Shown piece by piece: positions 61,901 to 64,000 of a stretch of DNA of 64,000 nucleotides (positions are counted from its first letter, which is position 1; every line of letters starts with the position of its first letter). The stretch covers positions 29,476,956 to 29,540,955 of the forward strand of contig CM049318.1 of NCBI GenBank assembly GCA_026874595.1, written 5' to 3'. The DNA comes from Sipunculus nudus (Eukaryota; Annelida; Sipuncula; Golfingiida; Sipunculidae). A program made the position numbers and the translations under genes. Below the pieces are notes generated by a model. It was not told the DNA's origin, searched no databases, and worked only from the letters and a program-made list of their open reading frames with translations.

Positions 61901-63358
61901 ATACTTAATATCAGATCTGGAAATAAATGAATAAATATATACTGTTAATTTTGATAAATTTGATTAATCTTGATAAATTTTTTGAATGGCTTCAGTGAAC
62001 AACAAATTTCTGTGTCCAGCTGTTGTTCACATAATCGAGCTTGCTCAATTTGTTTAAAAGTGAACTGTCTCACAACCATTCTGGTGATATCCTCAACTTG
62101 ATTAGTACAGAGGCTGAAAGATGATTAGGGGTCAAACCAGGTTATATGAACATTTTTTTTACTGACTTGCACATGTATTTTTAATTCCACATGAGTGGTA
62201 AAATTTGCATGAAGTAACTTTCCGTTATCTTTTATGATATTCTCAGTCCTCTAGGATTTAAGATATAAGGAACAAAAGTGAAGATGTGTTTGACAATAAA
62301 ATTTCAACCATAAAAATTATGAATGCATCCAAAAAAATAGTTATCACACATTTTGCAAATGTTTCATTTGTATAAGCAGTGTATTAAATACTTGTGCTGA
62401 GACTGTTATTAAAGTTATTATAATTCCATACCAGTGTCTCCTATACTAAAATGGAAGGAAGGCTTATTGTGGTTGATGAGATTATTTTTATTTCAAAATT
62501 TCAGTCATTTTTTTTGGTGGACCAGAAAAGTTCCCCAGAGTGCAAAACCATGGATTACAACTTTTCATCTTCTTGCTTTTATTTCTTCTGACAATGTTTG
62601 TACAAGAGATCTCAAATATGGTTGATTTTTAAAAACTGACCTTTTGACCTTTGATCTAATTTCCTTGGTCATACAGTCCATAGCCGATTCACCATTATCT
62701 CTAAATTGTGGTTGTCAGGGGGTGGTTTTCAGTGATTTTTGGCAAAATTGGAAACACCACATTTTATACTTTTAATACTTAAAGTGAGCAATTCATTTGT
62801 GTTTTCCATAGATTTTATGTGGTTTATGTCTTGAACTGTAGGTAATTCCTGTTACAAAAGTACATGTGTGATGGAAACATGAGCTTATTTCTACAAGTTG
62901 TCACCTGGTAGTAAACACACCAGTGTTGACAAATGGGAAAACCAGGTAGCCTAAGGTTTTTGGTTGCATGTATGCAGTGGTTACTTTTTTCGAAACACCC
63001 TTTGCCAAAAACTCTGGTTCCTCTGATTTGCCACCAGATTGTTTGGATAATTCTTTTTGTCAGGACCCCCCACATGTTATAAACACTTGGATAAAAACAA
63101 AACGAATAACCTGTGTGTGGTTGAATAGGTGTTTTCCAGCCAATTTGTGTAAAATGTTCAAGGGATTATCTTTAGGTTATAGACGTCAGATGCGGGAATT
63201 GGCCTCTTTAACATTTCCAGTCATTTTACAGATCATGTTTATCTCTTTTGCAGACATTCACGATCAGAGATCCTCAGGAACGAGCCAACGCCACGGCCAT
63301 GTACTCTGGCATCATGGCTTTATTTGGGTTTGTGGCTGGAATCTTCATCTGCATCAGG
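12637..63358 (+). CDS. abcb1: ABCB1-type multidrug ABC transporter, split gene, 3' part beyond window
   Basis: Full ABC transporter of the ABCB1 (P-glycoprotein) type, an ATP-driven exporter of amphipathic compounds in the plasma membrane. Seventeen exons join in consistent phase to 807 codons. Order of parts: charged N-terminus (1-78), TM1-TM6 (about 85-385), NBD1 (about 415-655), linker (about 658-725), TM7-TM8 (about 735-807, incomplete). NBD1 keeps every catalytic element: A-loop Tyr429, Walker [10 protein letters not shown] (Lys461), Q-loop Gln503, LSGGQ at 559-563, Walker B Asp583/Glu584 and H-loop His615, so it should hydrolyse ATP. The second half of TMD2 and NBD2 are not in the window. 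The start at 12637 is fixed by an in-frame TGA at 12628 and a good initiation context (A at -3, G at +4). Introns run from 340 bp to 11.4 kb and are full of repeats. ABCB1 rather than ABCB4/ABCB11 is a family-level choice; invertebrates often have several co-orthologues. Confidence 0.93.
12813..15472. other. Introns 1 and 2 (left), outside exon 2
   Basis: Apart from the 58-base exon 2 I see only AT-rich single-copy sequence here; no recognised repeat or gene. Confidence 0.5.
14161..14218 (+). CDS. abcb1: abcb1 exon 2: cytoplasmic segment before TM1
   Basis: Acceptor CAG ends at 14160; the first base completes a split Glu codon. It reads [19 protein letters not shown] and ends in phase 0 at a GTAAGT donor. 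The Val-Ser-Phe-Phe-Gly-Leu stretch matches the short motif that leads into the elbow helix before TM1 in ABCB1 proteins. A tiny exon, supported by phase fit at both ends. Confidence 0.85.
15473..17336 (+). mobile_element. HINE family 2, copy a
   Basis: Starts TTTTTTTAGCTCAGCAGGCT, then GTCY microsatellite (15527-15547), a body shared with 45512-48689, a long C run near 16306, and a 3' end with GTGACCCATGGGTCC at 17314-17328. It lies in the intron between exons 2 and 3. Confidence 0.8.
17337..17944 (+). mobile_element. Further HINE 3' fragment
   Basis: A second 3' terminus (CAGCTGAGCGCCGTGACCCA...CTTGTT) ends at 17944, about 600 bases after the first. The left border is unclear; it may be one element with a duplicated end or two adjacent copies. 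Confidence 0.55.
18646..18782 (+). CDS. abcb1: abcb1 exon 3: TM1
   Basis: Reads [20 protein letters not shown] and continues through the rest of TM1, ending in [13 protein letters not shown]. It contains the FRYAD-x-LDK elbow and the first transmembrane helix typical of ABCB1/ABCB4/ABCB11. Phase 0 in, phase 2 out, donor GTATGT at 18783. A decayed tandem copy of this exon and its downstream intron lies about 0.43 kb further on. Confidence 0.93.
18997..19017. repeat. Poly-C run between the exon 3 duplicate units
   Basis: Twenty-one C in a row, at the right edge of the first unit of the exon 3 duplication. Similar C runs lie at 11167, 16306, 28989, 46977 and 48877. Confidence 0.9.
19120..19470 (+). 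pseudogene. Decayed tandem duplicate of exon 3 and following intron
   Basis: The sequence repeats about 18690-19000: the TM1 codons, the donor region and roughly 200 bases of intron all align. The core frame is still open ([18 protein letters not shown], then TDTF), but then meets TGA, and the splice donor GTATGT has become GCATAT. The 5' part of the exon and its acceptor are barely recognisable. It therefore cannot serve as an alternative exon and is a relic of a local duplication. Confidence 0.8.
19691..19722. repeat. Perfect hairpin in intron 3
   Basis: CAGGCCTGTG, 12-base loop, CACAGGCCTG. No following U-run or other RNA-gene context. Confidence 0.6.
19723..22950. other. Rest of intron 3
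   Basis: Apart from one (AT)n run no repeat, RNA gene or ORF is recognised. Confidence 0.5.
20363..20428. repeat. (AT)n microsatellite
   Basis: Thirty-three uninterrupted AT units. Confidence 0.95.
22951..23193 (+). CDS. abcb1: abcb1 exon 4: extracellular loop 1, TM2, first cytoplasmic loop
   Basis: 81 codons. The loop begins [10 protein letters not shown], holding two N-glycosylation sequons (NVS and NGT) where vertebrate P-glycoprotein is glycosylated in extracellular loop 1. TM2 follows ([20 protein letters not shown]), then the intracellular helix with QNIGWFD and SGELTTRLS, both family hallmarks. Phase 2 in, phase 2 out, donor GTGAGT. Confidence 0.95.
23602..26039 (+). mobile_element. 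HINE family 1, full copy B
   Basis: 2438 bp. 5' end TTTTTAGCTCAGCTGACTTT, (GTCY)n at 23657-23700, then about five diverged tandem units of about 140 bp (23860-24500). 3' end CAGCTGAGC, perfect palindrome TGACCCATGGGTCA, CTTGTT. The ends carry inverted GCTCAGCTG/CAGCTGAGC and there is no target duplication. Subterminal inverted repeats, a GTCY array, a terminal hairpin and T-T insertion are the described hallmarks of Helentron-associated elements. It lies in the intron between exons 4 and 5. Confidence 0.85.
26040..26160 (-). mobile_element. Partial second copy of the 304-bp TIR element
   Basis: Reverse-complement relative of 53297-53415, including the TIR at 26139-26156. It starts exactly at the 3' end of HINE copy B. 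About 25 bases before that HINE (23575-23601) resemble the continuation of the element, so the HINE probably inserted into it. Confidence 0.7.
26810..26981 (+). CDS. abcb1: abcb1 exon 5: TM3-TM4
   Basis: 172 nt. It contains the coupling-helix motif [14 protein letters not shown]3 ([20 protein letters not shown]) and TM4 ([20 protein letters not shown]). The GDKI...[11 protein letters not shown] block is diagnostic of ABCB half-domains. Ends in phase 0 at GTAAGT. Confidence 0.95.
27085..27535. mobile_element. Fold-back element with long imperfect inverted ends
   Basis: About 57 bases at the left (27088-27145) are the imperfect reverse complement of the right end (27475-27532). Inside is a second inverted pair, about 31 bp (27156-27186 and 27231-27262), containing the perfect CATGTCAGAATTG/CAATTCTGACATG. 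No coding sequence. Confidence 0.65.
28573..28697 (+). CDS. abcb1: abcb1 exon 6: second intracellular loop
   Basis: 125 nt. Reads [20 protein letters not shown], then [19 protein letters not shown]. The [13 protein letters not shown]...TVxAFxGQ run is the strongly conserved intracellular loop 2 of ABCB transporters, which contacts the opposite NBD. Phase 0 in, phase 2 out. Confidence 0.95.
29665..29836 (+). CDS. abcb1: abcb1 exon 7: TM5 and extracellular loop 3
   Basis: 172 nt, the same length as exon 5. It starts by completing Arg, then [22 protein letters not shown]5 with [11 protein letters not shown], and ends in the [10 protein letters not shown] turn that precedes TM6. Phase 2 in, phase 0 out at GTGAAT. 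Confidence 0.95.
30390..30503 (+). CDS. abcb1: abcb1 exon 8: TM6
   Basis: 114 nt, 38 codons: [20 protein letters not shown], then [18 protein letters not shown]. The VFF-x4-G-S-x-S-x-G-x-A-x-P helix is TM6, a drug-pocket helix in P-glycoprotein. The AxARGAA...IFxII segment links to NBD1. Phase 0 on both sides. Confidence 0.95.
30885..31150 (+). mobile_element. tRNA-derived SINE
   Basis: A pol III A-box-like TGGCTCAGGGGTAGAGC (30894-30910) and B-box-like GGTTGTGAGTTCAAATC (30930-30946) lie at tRNA spacing, followed by an unrelated body of about 200 bases. The clover-leaf is incomplete, so it is not a tRNA gene. Confidence 0.75.
31798..31908 (+). CDS. abcb1: abcb1 exon 9: start of NBD1 with A-loop
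   Basis: 111 nt. After an acidic stretch it reads [20 protein letters not shown]. The Tyr in FIYPAR (residue 429) is the A-loop aromatic that stacks on adenine. Phase 0 on both sides. Confidence 0.93.
32904..35354 (+). mobile_element. HINE family 1, full copy C
   Basis: 2451 bp, closely matching the copy at 23602 and very closely the one at 43078. It has the same ends, GTCY array and tandem units. Its 3' end abuts a relic of the Walker A exon. Confidence 0.88.
35360..35455 (+). pseudogene. Relic copy of the Walker A exon (older or more diverged)
   Basis: It aligns with exon 10 from the middle of the exon onward. In frame it reads [20 protein letters not shown], then [10 protein letters not shown] and stop (TAG at 35453). 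The P-loop lysine-serine-threonine codons survive at 35414-35425. The first third of the exon is missing, because a HINE copy ends at 35354 right against it. It has no usable acceptor and contains a stop, so it is a pseudo-exon. Confidence 0.72.
35507..35575 (+). pseudogene. Second relic copy of the Walker A exon, internally deleted
   Basis: After an AG at 35505-35506, about 48 bases match the start of exon 10 closely (the KGL...KIQVGQTV codons with a few changes). The P-loop itself is gone, and the sequence jumps to a TGACAAGAACCATG stretch that the first relic also shares. The shared tail suggests the two relics descend from one earlier duplicate. Confidence 0.72.
35638..35763 (+). CDS. abcb1: abcb1 exon 10: Walker A
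   Basis: 126 nt. [20 protein letters not shown], then [20 protein letters not shown]. The P-loop GPSGCGKST is intact (Lys461). Phase 0 on both sides, donor GTATGT. Two decayed relatives of this exon lie just upstream, and a 4.8-kb retrotransposon begins 72 bases downstream. Confidence 0.96.
35836..36018 (-). repeat. 3' LTR of the Ty3-like element
   Basis: 183 bp, bounded by TGTCACG and ATGACA on the + strand. I find no difference from the other LTR by eye, which means insertion recently on a host time scale. Confidence 0.95.
36019..36030 (-). promoter_or_regulatory. Polypurine tract of the Ty3-like element
   Basis: Read on the minus strand, GAGGGGAGA lies immediately before the 3' LTR, the position required for plus-strand priming. 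Confidence 0.75.
36556..38832 (-). CDS. Reverse transcriptase (rest), RNase H and integrase
   Basis: 758 codons from the first Met; the same frame extends upstream to about 38950, where it joins the gag-side ORF by a one-base shift. RT active site FQDD at 41-44. RNase H carboxylates at Asp190, Glu227 and Asp253. Integrase has an HHCC finger (His409, His412, Cys442, Cys445) and the DDE triad Asp473, Asp526, Glu562, with 35 residues between the last two. A basic C-terminal domain ends the protein. There is no envelope. The noncoding 3' region 36019-36555 separates it from the LTR. Confidence 0.93.
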   Translation of the reverse strand: MTPFGRRMYTRLPFGITSASELFQRRMSAVLDGLGDGIAVFQDDIIVAGSTLEIHDARLECVFKAIIDAGLKLNKQKCVFRQEELDFLGHRFSKEGMSPSPEKVRAINEMKPPTNVTELRRLLGLVNYLGGYVPNLSKILHPLNELLKADTVWTWGKPQDEAFREIRKQLTSAPTLAYYDHQKPTVVTADSSSYGLGAVIMQGGRPIAYASRTLSDSERNYAQVEKECLALTWACEKFHRYLYGLHSFRLVTDHKPLVPLINSCDLNKAPLRVQRLLIRLMRYNPVAEYAPGKTLTVADTLSRQPLDTTESITSIEEVTFHEQLTRRTWPVTDDKLEDLRCASAADTNISAAIEITLTGWPKYARDVPESLKDWFQYREHFSVAHGLLLYDSRIVVPECKQSEILQKIHMGHQGVNKSKERAETCVWWHGIGKDIKSFVAKCDFCQEHRNTQRREPLKTTPMPDGPWERVATDLFTFKGTNYLIVTDYYSRYPEILHLPDSTSHTVICKLKSTFARWGIPLEVMSDNGPQFSSNQFRLFAQEYGFNHVTSSPMYPQANGEAERFVGIAKKILAQDDPFMALLVYRSTANTSTGVSPAMLMTNRNLRTTLPTMVKNVRPQEFDRDAVHQKDAQSKKAYEFFYNRRYSARPLNDLEPGNLVRVRDDTQDRWSEPAKVVQSAKSPRSYRVQFSDGRTYRRNRRHLQQGENPDTTRDSEPIPGEENTSDLDHTQPSMPVESTNVPYTTRAGRVVKSKKILDM
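38895..40436 (-). CDS. Gag, protease and start of reverse transcriptase (frameshifted)
   Basis: 513 codons. Residues 1-210 are a Mag-type gag capsid region. Two CCHC zinc knuckles lie at about 217-229 (shorter spacing) and 236-249. A retropepsin-like active site reads DCGAD at 306-310, with Cys where most families have Thr or Ser. RT begins near 440 and runs normally to about residue 495, after which the frame is wrong and ends at a stop. The rest of RT continues in the frame of the next ORF. The ATG is 23 bases inside the 5' LTR boundary. Confidence 0.9.
   Translation of the reverse strand: MAKLNPPEPLDFTSPHNWLEWKKRFKRYRLASKLHKDDGAVQVSTLVYTMGPEAETLLESFSLDEKSQEDFEIVLDKFDHHFSPTPNYIHERALFNQRCQAEGENVEAFVRALYDLAAKCDFKANKNENIRDRLVVGLRDKQLSKDLQFLSYLTLDTAIEIARHHEQIQVQVSAQQHDNRAKGLDEIKRNSFARYNRPHRQKPAAFSHSSTRSQSPCGRCNKIHPRGQCPAFRAECRKCRKRGHFAICCRTRVNRNAKDTKSSNIREVSSHSSQPFLLDKVNTNIAQMPWLVTLPIKGCNTTFKIDCGADVTVISKETYETMPIQPKLKPTDNELKTAAGSRLPCHGVFRAKTKYRGRHFRETIYVADCTGNLLSRGMSMKLGILTLNVDECKTDLTEQVFGEIGEMKGEPYKIQLRDDVQPYHVAAARRVAIPLMDKVQQELQRMERLGVIKEITEPTDWCAPMAVTLKKNGDVRICVDLRQLNRAVKRERYTLRQLKISLQNYKDVKYSPH
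40442..40459 (-). promoter_or_regulatory. Primer-binding site of the Ty3-like element
   Basis: Directly inside the 5' LTR, the minus strand begins TGGTGGCAGCTC. TGG is the usual complement of a tRNA CCA end. The tRNA species was not determined. Confidence 0.7.
40460..40642 (-). repeat. 5' LTR of the Ty3-like element
   Basis: 183 bp, same sequence as the LTR at 35836. It is followed at 40643 by CTGGT, the target-site duplicate. Confidence 0.95.
40959..41162 (+). CDS. abcb1: abcb1 exon 11: Q-loop
   Basis: 204 nt. [20 protein letters not shown], then [20 protein letters not shown] and on to [12 protein letters not shown]. The VVSQEP Q-loop (Gln503) couples the ATP site to the membrane domain. 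Phase 0 on both sides, donor GTGAGT. Confidence 0.96.
41945..42060 (+). repeat. Possible 5S rRNA-derived sequence
   Basis: TTAAGCTAGATCGAG, then GTTA and TTGGATGGGTGACC, follow the order and spacing of the internal promoter boxes of 5S rRNA. The flanking 5S helices are not recognisable, so it would be a SINE3-type or decayed copy. Confidence 0.35.
42280..43077 (+). repeat. 338-bp tandem array, left part
   Basis: Two whole units and the start of a third; the phrase ACTGATGGTCATGATTTTTG recurs exactly 338 bases apart. Confidence 0.9.
43078..45511 (+). mobile_element. HINE family 1, full copy E, nested
   Basis: About 2430 bp, a close relative of the copy at 32904, with the terminal palindrome and CTTGTT. 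It sits inside the satellite-bearing element and is joined to a family 2 copy on its right. Confidence 0.88.
45512..48689 (+). mobile_element. HINE family 2, copy b, nested
   Basis: Begins within the 5' motif (AGTCATCTGAGCTATAG), lacking about the first 20 bases, and ends CAGCTGAGCGCCGTGACCCA...CTTGTT. The body matches 15473-17280, including the segment before the C run (46977-46997); an internal part is duplicated (compare 45605 and 46268). Confidence 0.82.
48690..50045 (+). repeat. 338-bp tandem array, right part
   Basis: Completes the interrupted unit, followed by about four increasingly diverged units. A 15-C run lies at 48877-48891. Confidence 0.85.
50219..52590. other. Right part of intron 11
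   Basis: No recognised repeat, RNA gene or ORF; AT-rich. Confidence 0.5.
52591..52761 (+). CDS. abcb1: abcb1 exon 12: ABC signature and Walker B
   Basis: 171 nt. [20 protein letters not shown], then [20 protein letters not shown] and [17 protein letters not shown]. Signature LSGGQ, Walker B LLLDE with catalytic Glu584, and the D-loop SALD are all canonical. Phase 0 on both sides. It lies 11.4 kb from exon 11, the longest intron here. Confidence 0.97.
53102..53263 (+). CDS. abcb1: abcb1 exon 13: H-loop and end of NBD1
   Basis: 162 nt. [20 protein letters not shown], then [20 protein letters not shown] and [14 protein letters not shown]. His615 in IAHRLS is the switch histidine. Phase 0 on both sides, donor GTAACT. 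A 304-bp inverted-repeat element starts 33 bases after the exon. Confidence 0.96.
53297..53600. mobile_element. 304-bp TIR element (MITE) next to exon 13
   Basis: Perfect 18-bp terminal inverted repeats GGTATGGTTCTCAGGCAC. No ORF. A half copy in opposite orientation lies at 26040-26160. Confidence 0.85.
53960..54262 (+). repeat. 32-bp minisatellite (TTTCCGCACTTTTCCGAGGA type)
   Basis: The phrase CGAGGATTTCTGCTGCAG recurs at 54160, 54192 and 54224. Older, diverged units lie to the left. The antisense frames of 106-120 codons (Lys/Arg/Glu-rich) are products of the repeat. Confidence 0.88.
54263..56224. other. Intron 13 between the two minisatellite arrays
   Basis: Apart from the (AT)n run at 55870 I see nothing; the short open frames are unsupported. 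Confidence 0.5.
55870..55931. repeat. (AT)n microsatellite
   Basis: About thirty uninterrupted AT units, with a short TG run after it. Confidence 0.95.
56225..56470 (+). repeat. Second array of the CGGAAATCCGTGGAAA type
   Basis: Short, diverged units of the same composition as 53960-54262 but mostly in the opposite sense (GGAAATCCGTGGAAATTT). It contains the 10-bp inverted pair CACTTTTCCG/CGGAAAAGTG at 56313-56340. Confidence 0.7.
56583..56628 (+). CDS. abcb1: abcb1 exon 14: start of linker
   Basis: 46 nt, [15 protein letters not shown] plus one base, highly charged as expected for the P-glycoprotein linker. Acceptor CACAG and donor GTTAGT; phase 0 in, phase 1 out. Short and without a conserved motif, but the phase is exactly what the next exons require. 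Confidence 0.75.
57780..57878 (+). CDS. abcb1: Candidate linker cassette exon (99 nt)
   Basis: An open 99-base stretch between AG (57778-57779) and a GTGAGT donor (57879). Spliced from exon 14 it reads [20 protein letters not shown], then [13 protein letters not shown], and re-enters exon 15 in phase 1. It is symmetric (phase 1 in and out), so inclusion or skipping both keep the frame. The pyrimidine tract is weak, which would fit optional use. The same bases are also compatible with chance; no family motif supports it. Confidence 0.5.
58795..59575 (+). repeat. Minisatellite of about 152-bp units with GTCT runs
   Basis: About four and a half units. Each joins a (GTCT)n run to a conserved block with ATTCAAATTTTGGTCAGTGA. 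The last two whole units (from 59271 and 59423) are nearly identical, 152 bases apart. Open frames across it only reflect the repeat. Confidence 0.88.
59702..59838 (+). CDS. abcb1: abcb1 exon 15: linker
   Basis: 137 nt, phase 1 in and phase 0 out. Reads [20 protein letters not shown], then [20 protein letters not shown] and NSNEEK. It is rich in basic residues followed by Ser/Thr (RTNS, KRQT), like the regulatory phosphorylated linker of P-glycoproteins; actual phosphorylation is inference. It follows directly on a minisatellite of about 152-bp units. Confidence 0.85.
60115..60346 (-). mobile_element. tRNA-derived SINE, minus strand
   Basis: Read on the minus strand the head has a D-arm-like AGCCGAGTAGTAAAAGGCTC and a T-arm-like CAGGTTTGATACCCGTCG. 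The long variable region resembles Ser/Leu tRNAs. A body of about 150 bases follows. Confidence 0.7.
60500..60971. mobile_element. MITE family 2, copy 1
   Basis: Ends TTAAAGGTGCCC and GGGCCCCTTTAA form a 12-bp inverted repeat with one mismatch. No ORF. A second copy lies at 62870-63211. Confidence 0.75.
61038..61199 (+). CDS. abcb1: abcb1 exon 16: end of linker, TM7
   Basis: 162 nt. [20 protein letters not shown], then [20 protein letters not shown] and [14 protein letters not shown]. The [17 protein letters not shown] motif opens the second transmembrane domain in ABCB1-type proteins; TM7 follows. Phase 0 on both sides, donor GTAAGT. Confidence 0.95.
61295..61784 (+). mobile_element. Decayed HINE fragment
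   Basis: Carries the GGGCAACAAACTGTAACCAT and ACCTAGAATCTTC phrases of the satellite unit and ends with a worn terminus (AAGCTGAGTGTCATGGATCT, then ACTTGTT). It lies in the intron between exons 16 and 17. Confidence 0.7.
62870..63211. mobile_element. MITE family 2, copy 2
   Basis: Aligns in the same orientation with the right three quarters of 60500-60971 and ends GGCCTCTTTAA 42 bases before exon 17. Left end lost or diverged. Confidence 0.75.
63254..63358 (+). CDS. abcb1: abcb1 exon 17: extracellular loop 4 and TM8
   Basis: 105 nt. [20 protein letters not shown], then [15 protein letters not shown]. The FT-x-x-DP-x-E motif and the following hydrophobic helix match extracellular loop 4 and TM8. 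A NAT sequon lies in the loop. Donor GTAAAG; the next exon is beyond the window. Confidence 0.93.
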
Positions 63359-64000
63359 GTAAAGTCTCATTGCATGAATTATATAACTAGTTAAACAAGC
63401 ATGATACAAAGCTCTCAGGAATGTTGTTGTAAGCGTTTGTGATGCTCAAAATACTATCGAATGCAGAGGACCCACAAATTACAGGCTGCTTATGGCACAT
63501 TCACTATCAATGGCTGCCTATGACAGACTAGTCAGTTGTATAAACACTGCACTGACAACTGACCCTTACATTTCCCTATATTCAAATAATCATATAATGA
63601 GTTGACACAATTTCAGATAATTTAATAATACAATTAAAGAAATTAAAGAAAAAAAATAAAATCACACATGCATACCCATTCAAGATTTGGCACAATGAAC
63701 CTTTTCCGTACTTGGACACCTGTCAGTGATATTTAACATCTATGGTTCGGGGTTGTAAGATGTACGGGTTTCAAAGTCAGAAGCAGTTGTGCTTTGGGCC
63801 CTATTGAATTCAATTGACTCAATCCAAGTATCAACCAAATTATTGACCTAAGCCCACCATAAAAAAACAAAAGTATGTTGCAATATAAATTAAAACAAGG
63901 AGGGGGCCTTATTTTATCTTATATTGAACTAATGTTATAGCCTATCTTTGATGCGGGGTCGACCAGGTGCTGTTTAAAATTAATGTATAAATATGAATGC

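Overview
This window is AT-rich eukaryotic DNA, most likely from a mollusc and probably a bivalve. It has GT-AG introns, one long intron-rich gene, a Mag/Steamer-like Ty3 element, and many repeats that look like Helentron-associated interspersed elements (HINEs) with GTCY microsatellites. The organism is inferred from the repeat style and gene type; no search was possible.

The only convincing host gene lies on the + strand: an ABCB1-type full ABC transporter (P-glycoprotein / MDR family). Coding starts at 12637, directly after an in-frame stop, and runs through 17 phase-consistent exons to 63358. It leaves the window in the second transmembrane domain. The visible 807 codons cover an acidic/basic N-terminus, TM1-TM6, a complete NBD1 (A-loop, Walker A, Q-loop, LSGGQ, Walker B, H-loop), a charged linker and TM7-TM8. 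A possible 99-nt cassette exon in the linker (57780-57878) would add 33 residues. NBD2 lies beyond the right edge.

1-12.4 kb is 5' flank or 5'UTR intron. It holds a probable solo LTR (253-645), a 203-bp tandem duplication (1351-1756), a pair of inverted repeats, a broken jockey/CR1-like LINE (6160-7567) and a chimeric HINE copy (8755-10754). From 12.6 to 64 kb the exons sit in introns built largely from mobile DNA. These include three full HINE copies (23602-26039, 32904-35354, 43078-45511), a second HINE family (15473-17944, 45512-48689), and a third member carrying a 338-bp satellite array (42143-50218) that is itself split by other copies. There are also small TIR elements (27085-27535, 53297-53600, 60500-60971, 62870-63211), two tRNA-derived SINEs, and an intact-looking 4807-bp Ty3-like retrotransposon on the minus strand (35836-40642). 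That element has identical 183-bp LTRs, a CTGGT target duplication and a single frameshift in its reverse transcriptase.

The more unusual observations are decayed duplicates of two transporter exons (TM1 exon at 19120-19470; two relics of the Walker A exon at 35360-35560), at least 14 DR1-type nuclear-receptor motifs (AGGTCA-N-AGGTCA) carried into the transporter's introns and 5' flank by HINE copies, the candidate linker cassette exon, and the nested HINE structure. I see no CRISPR array, no prokaryotic gene and no second host gene.
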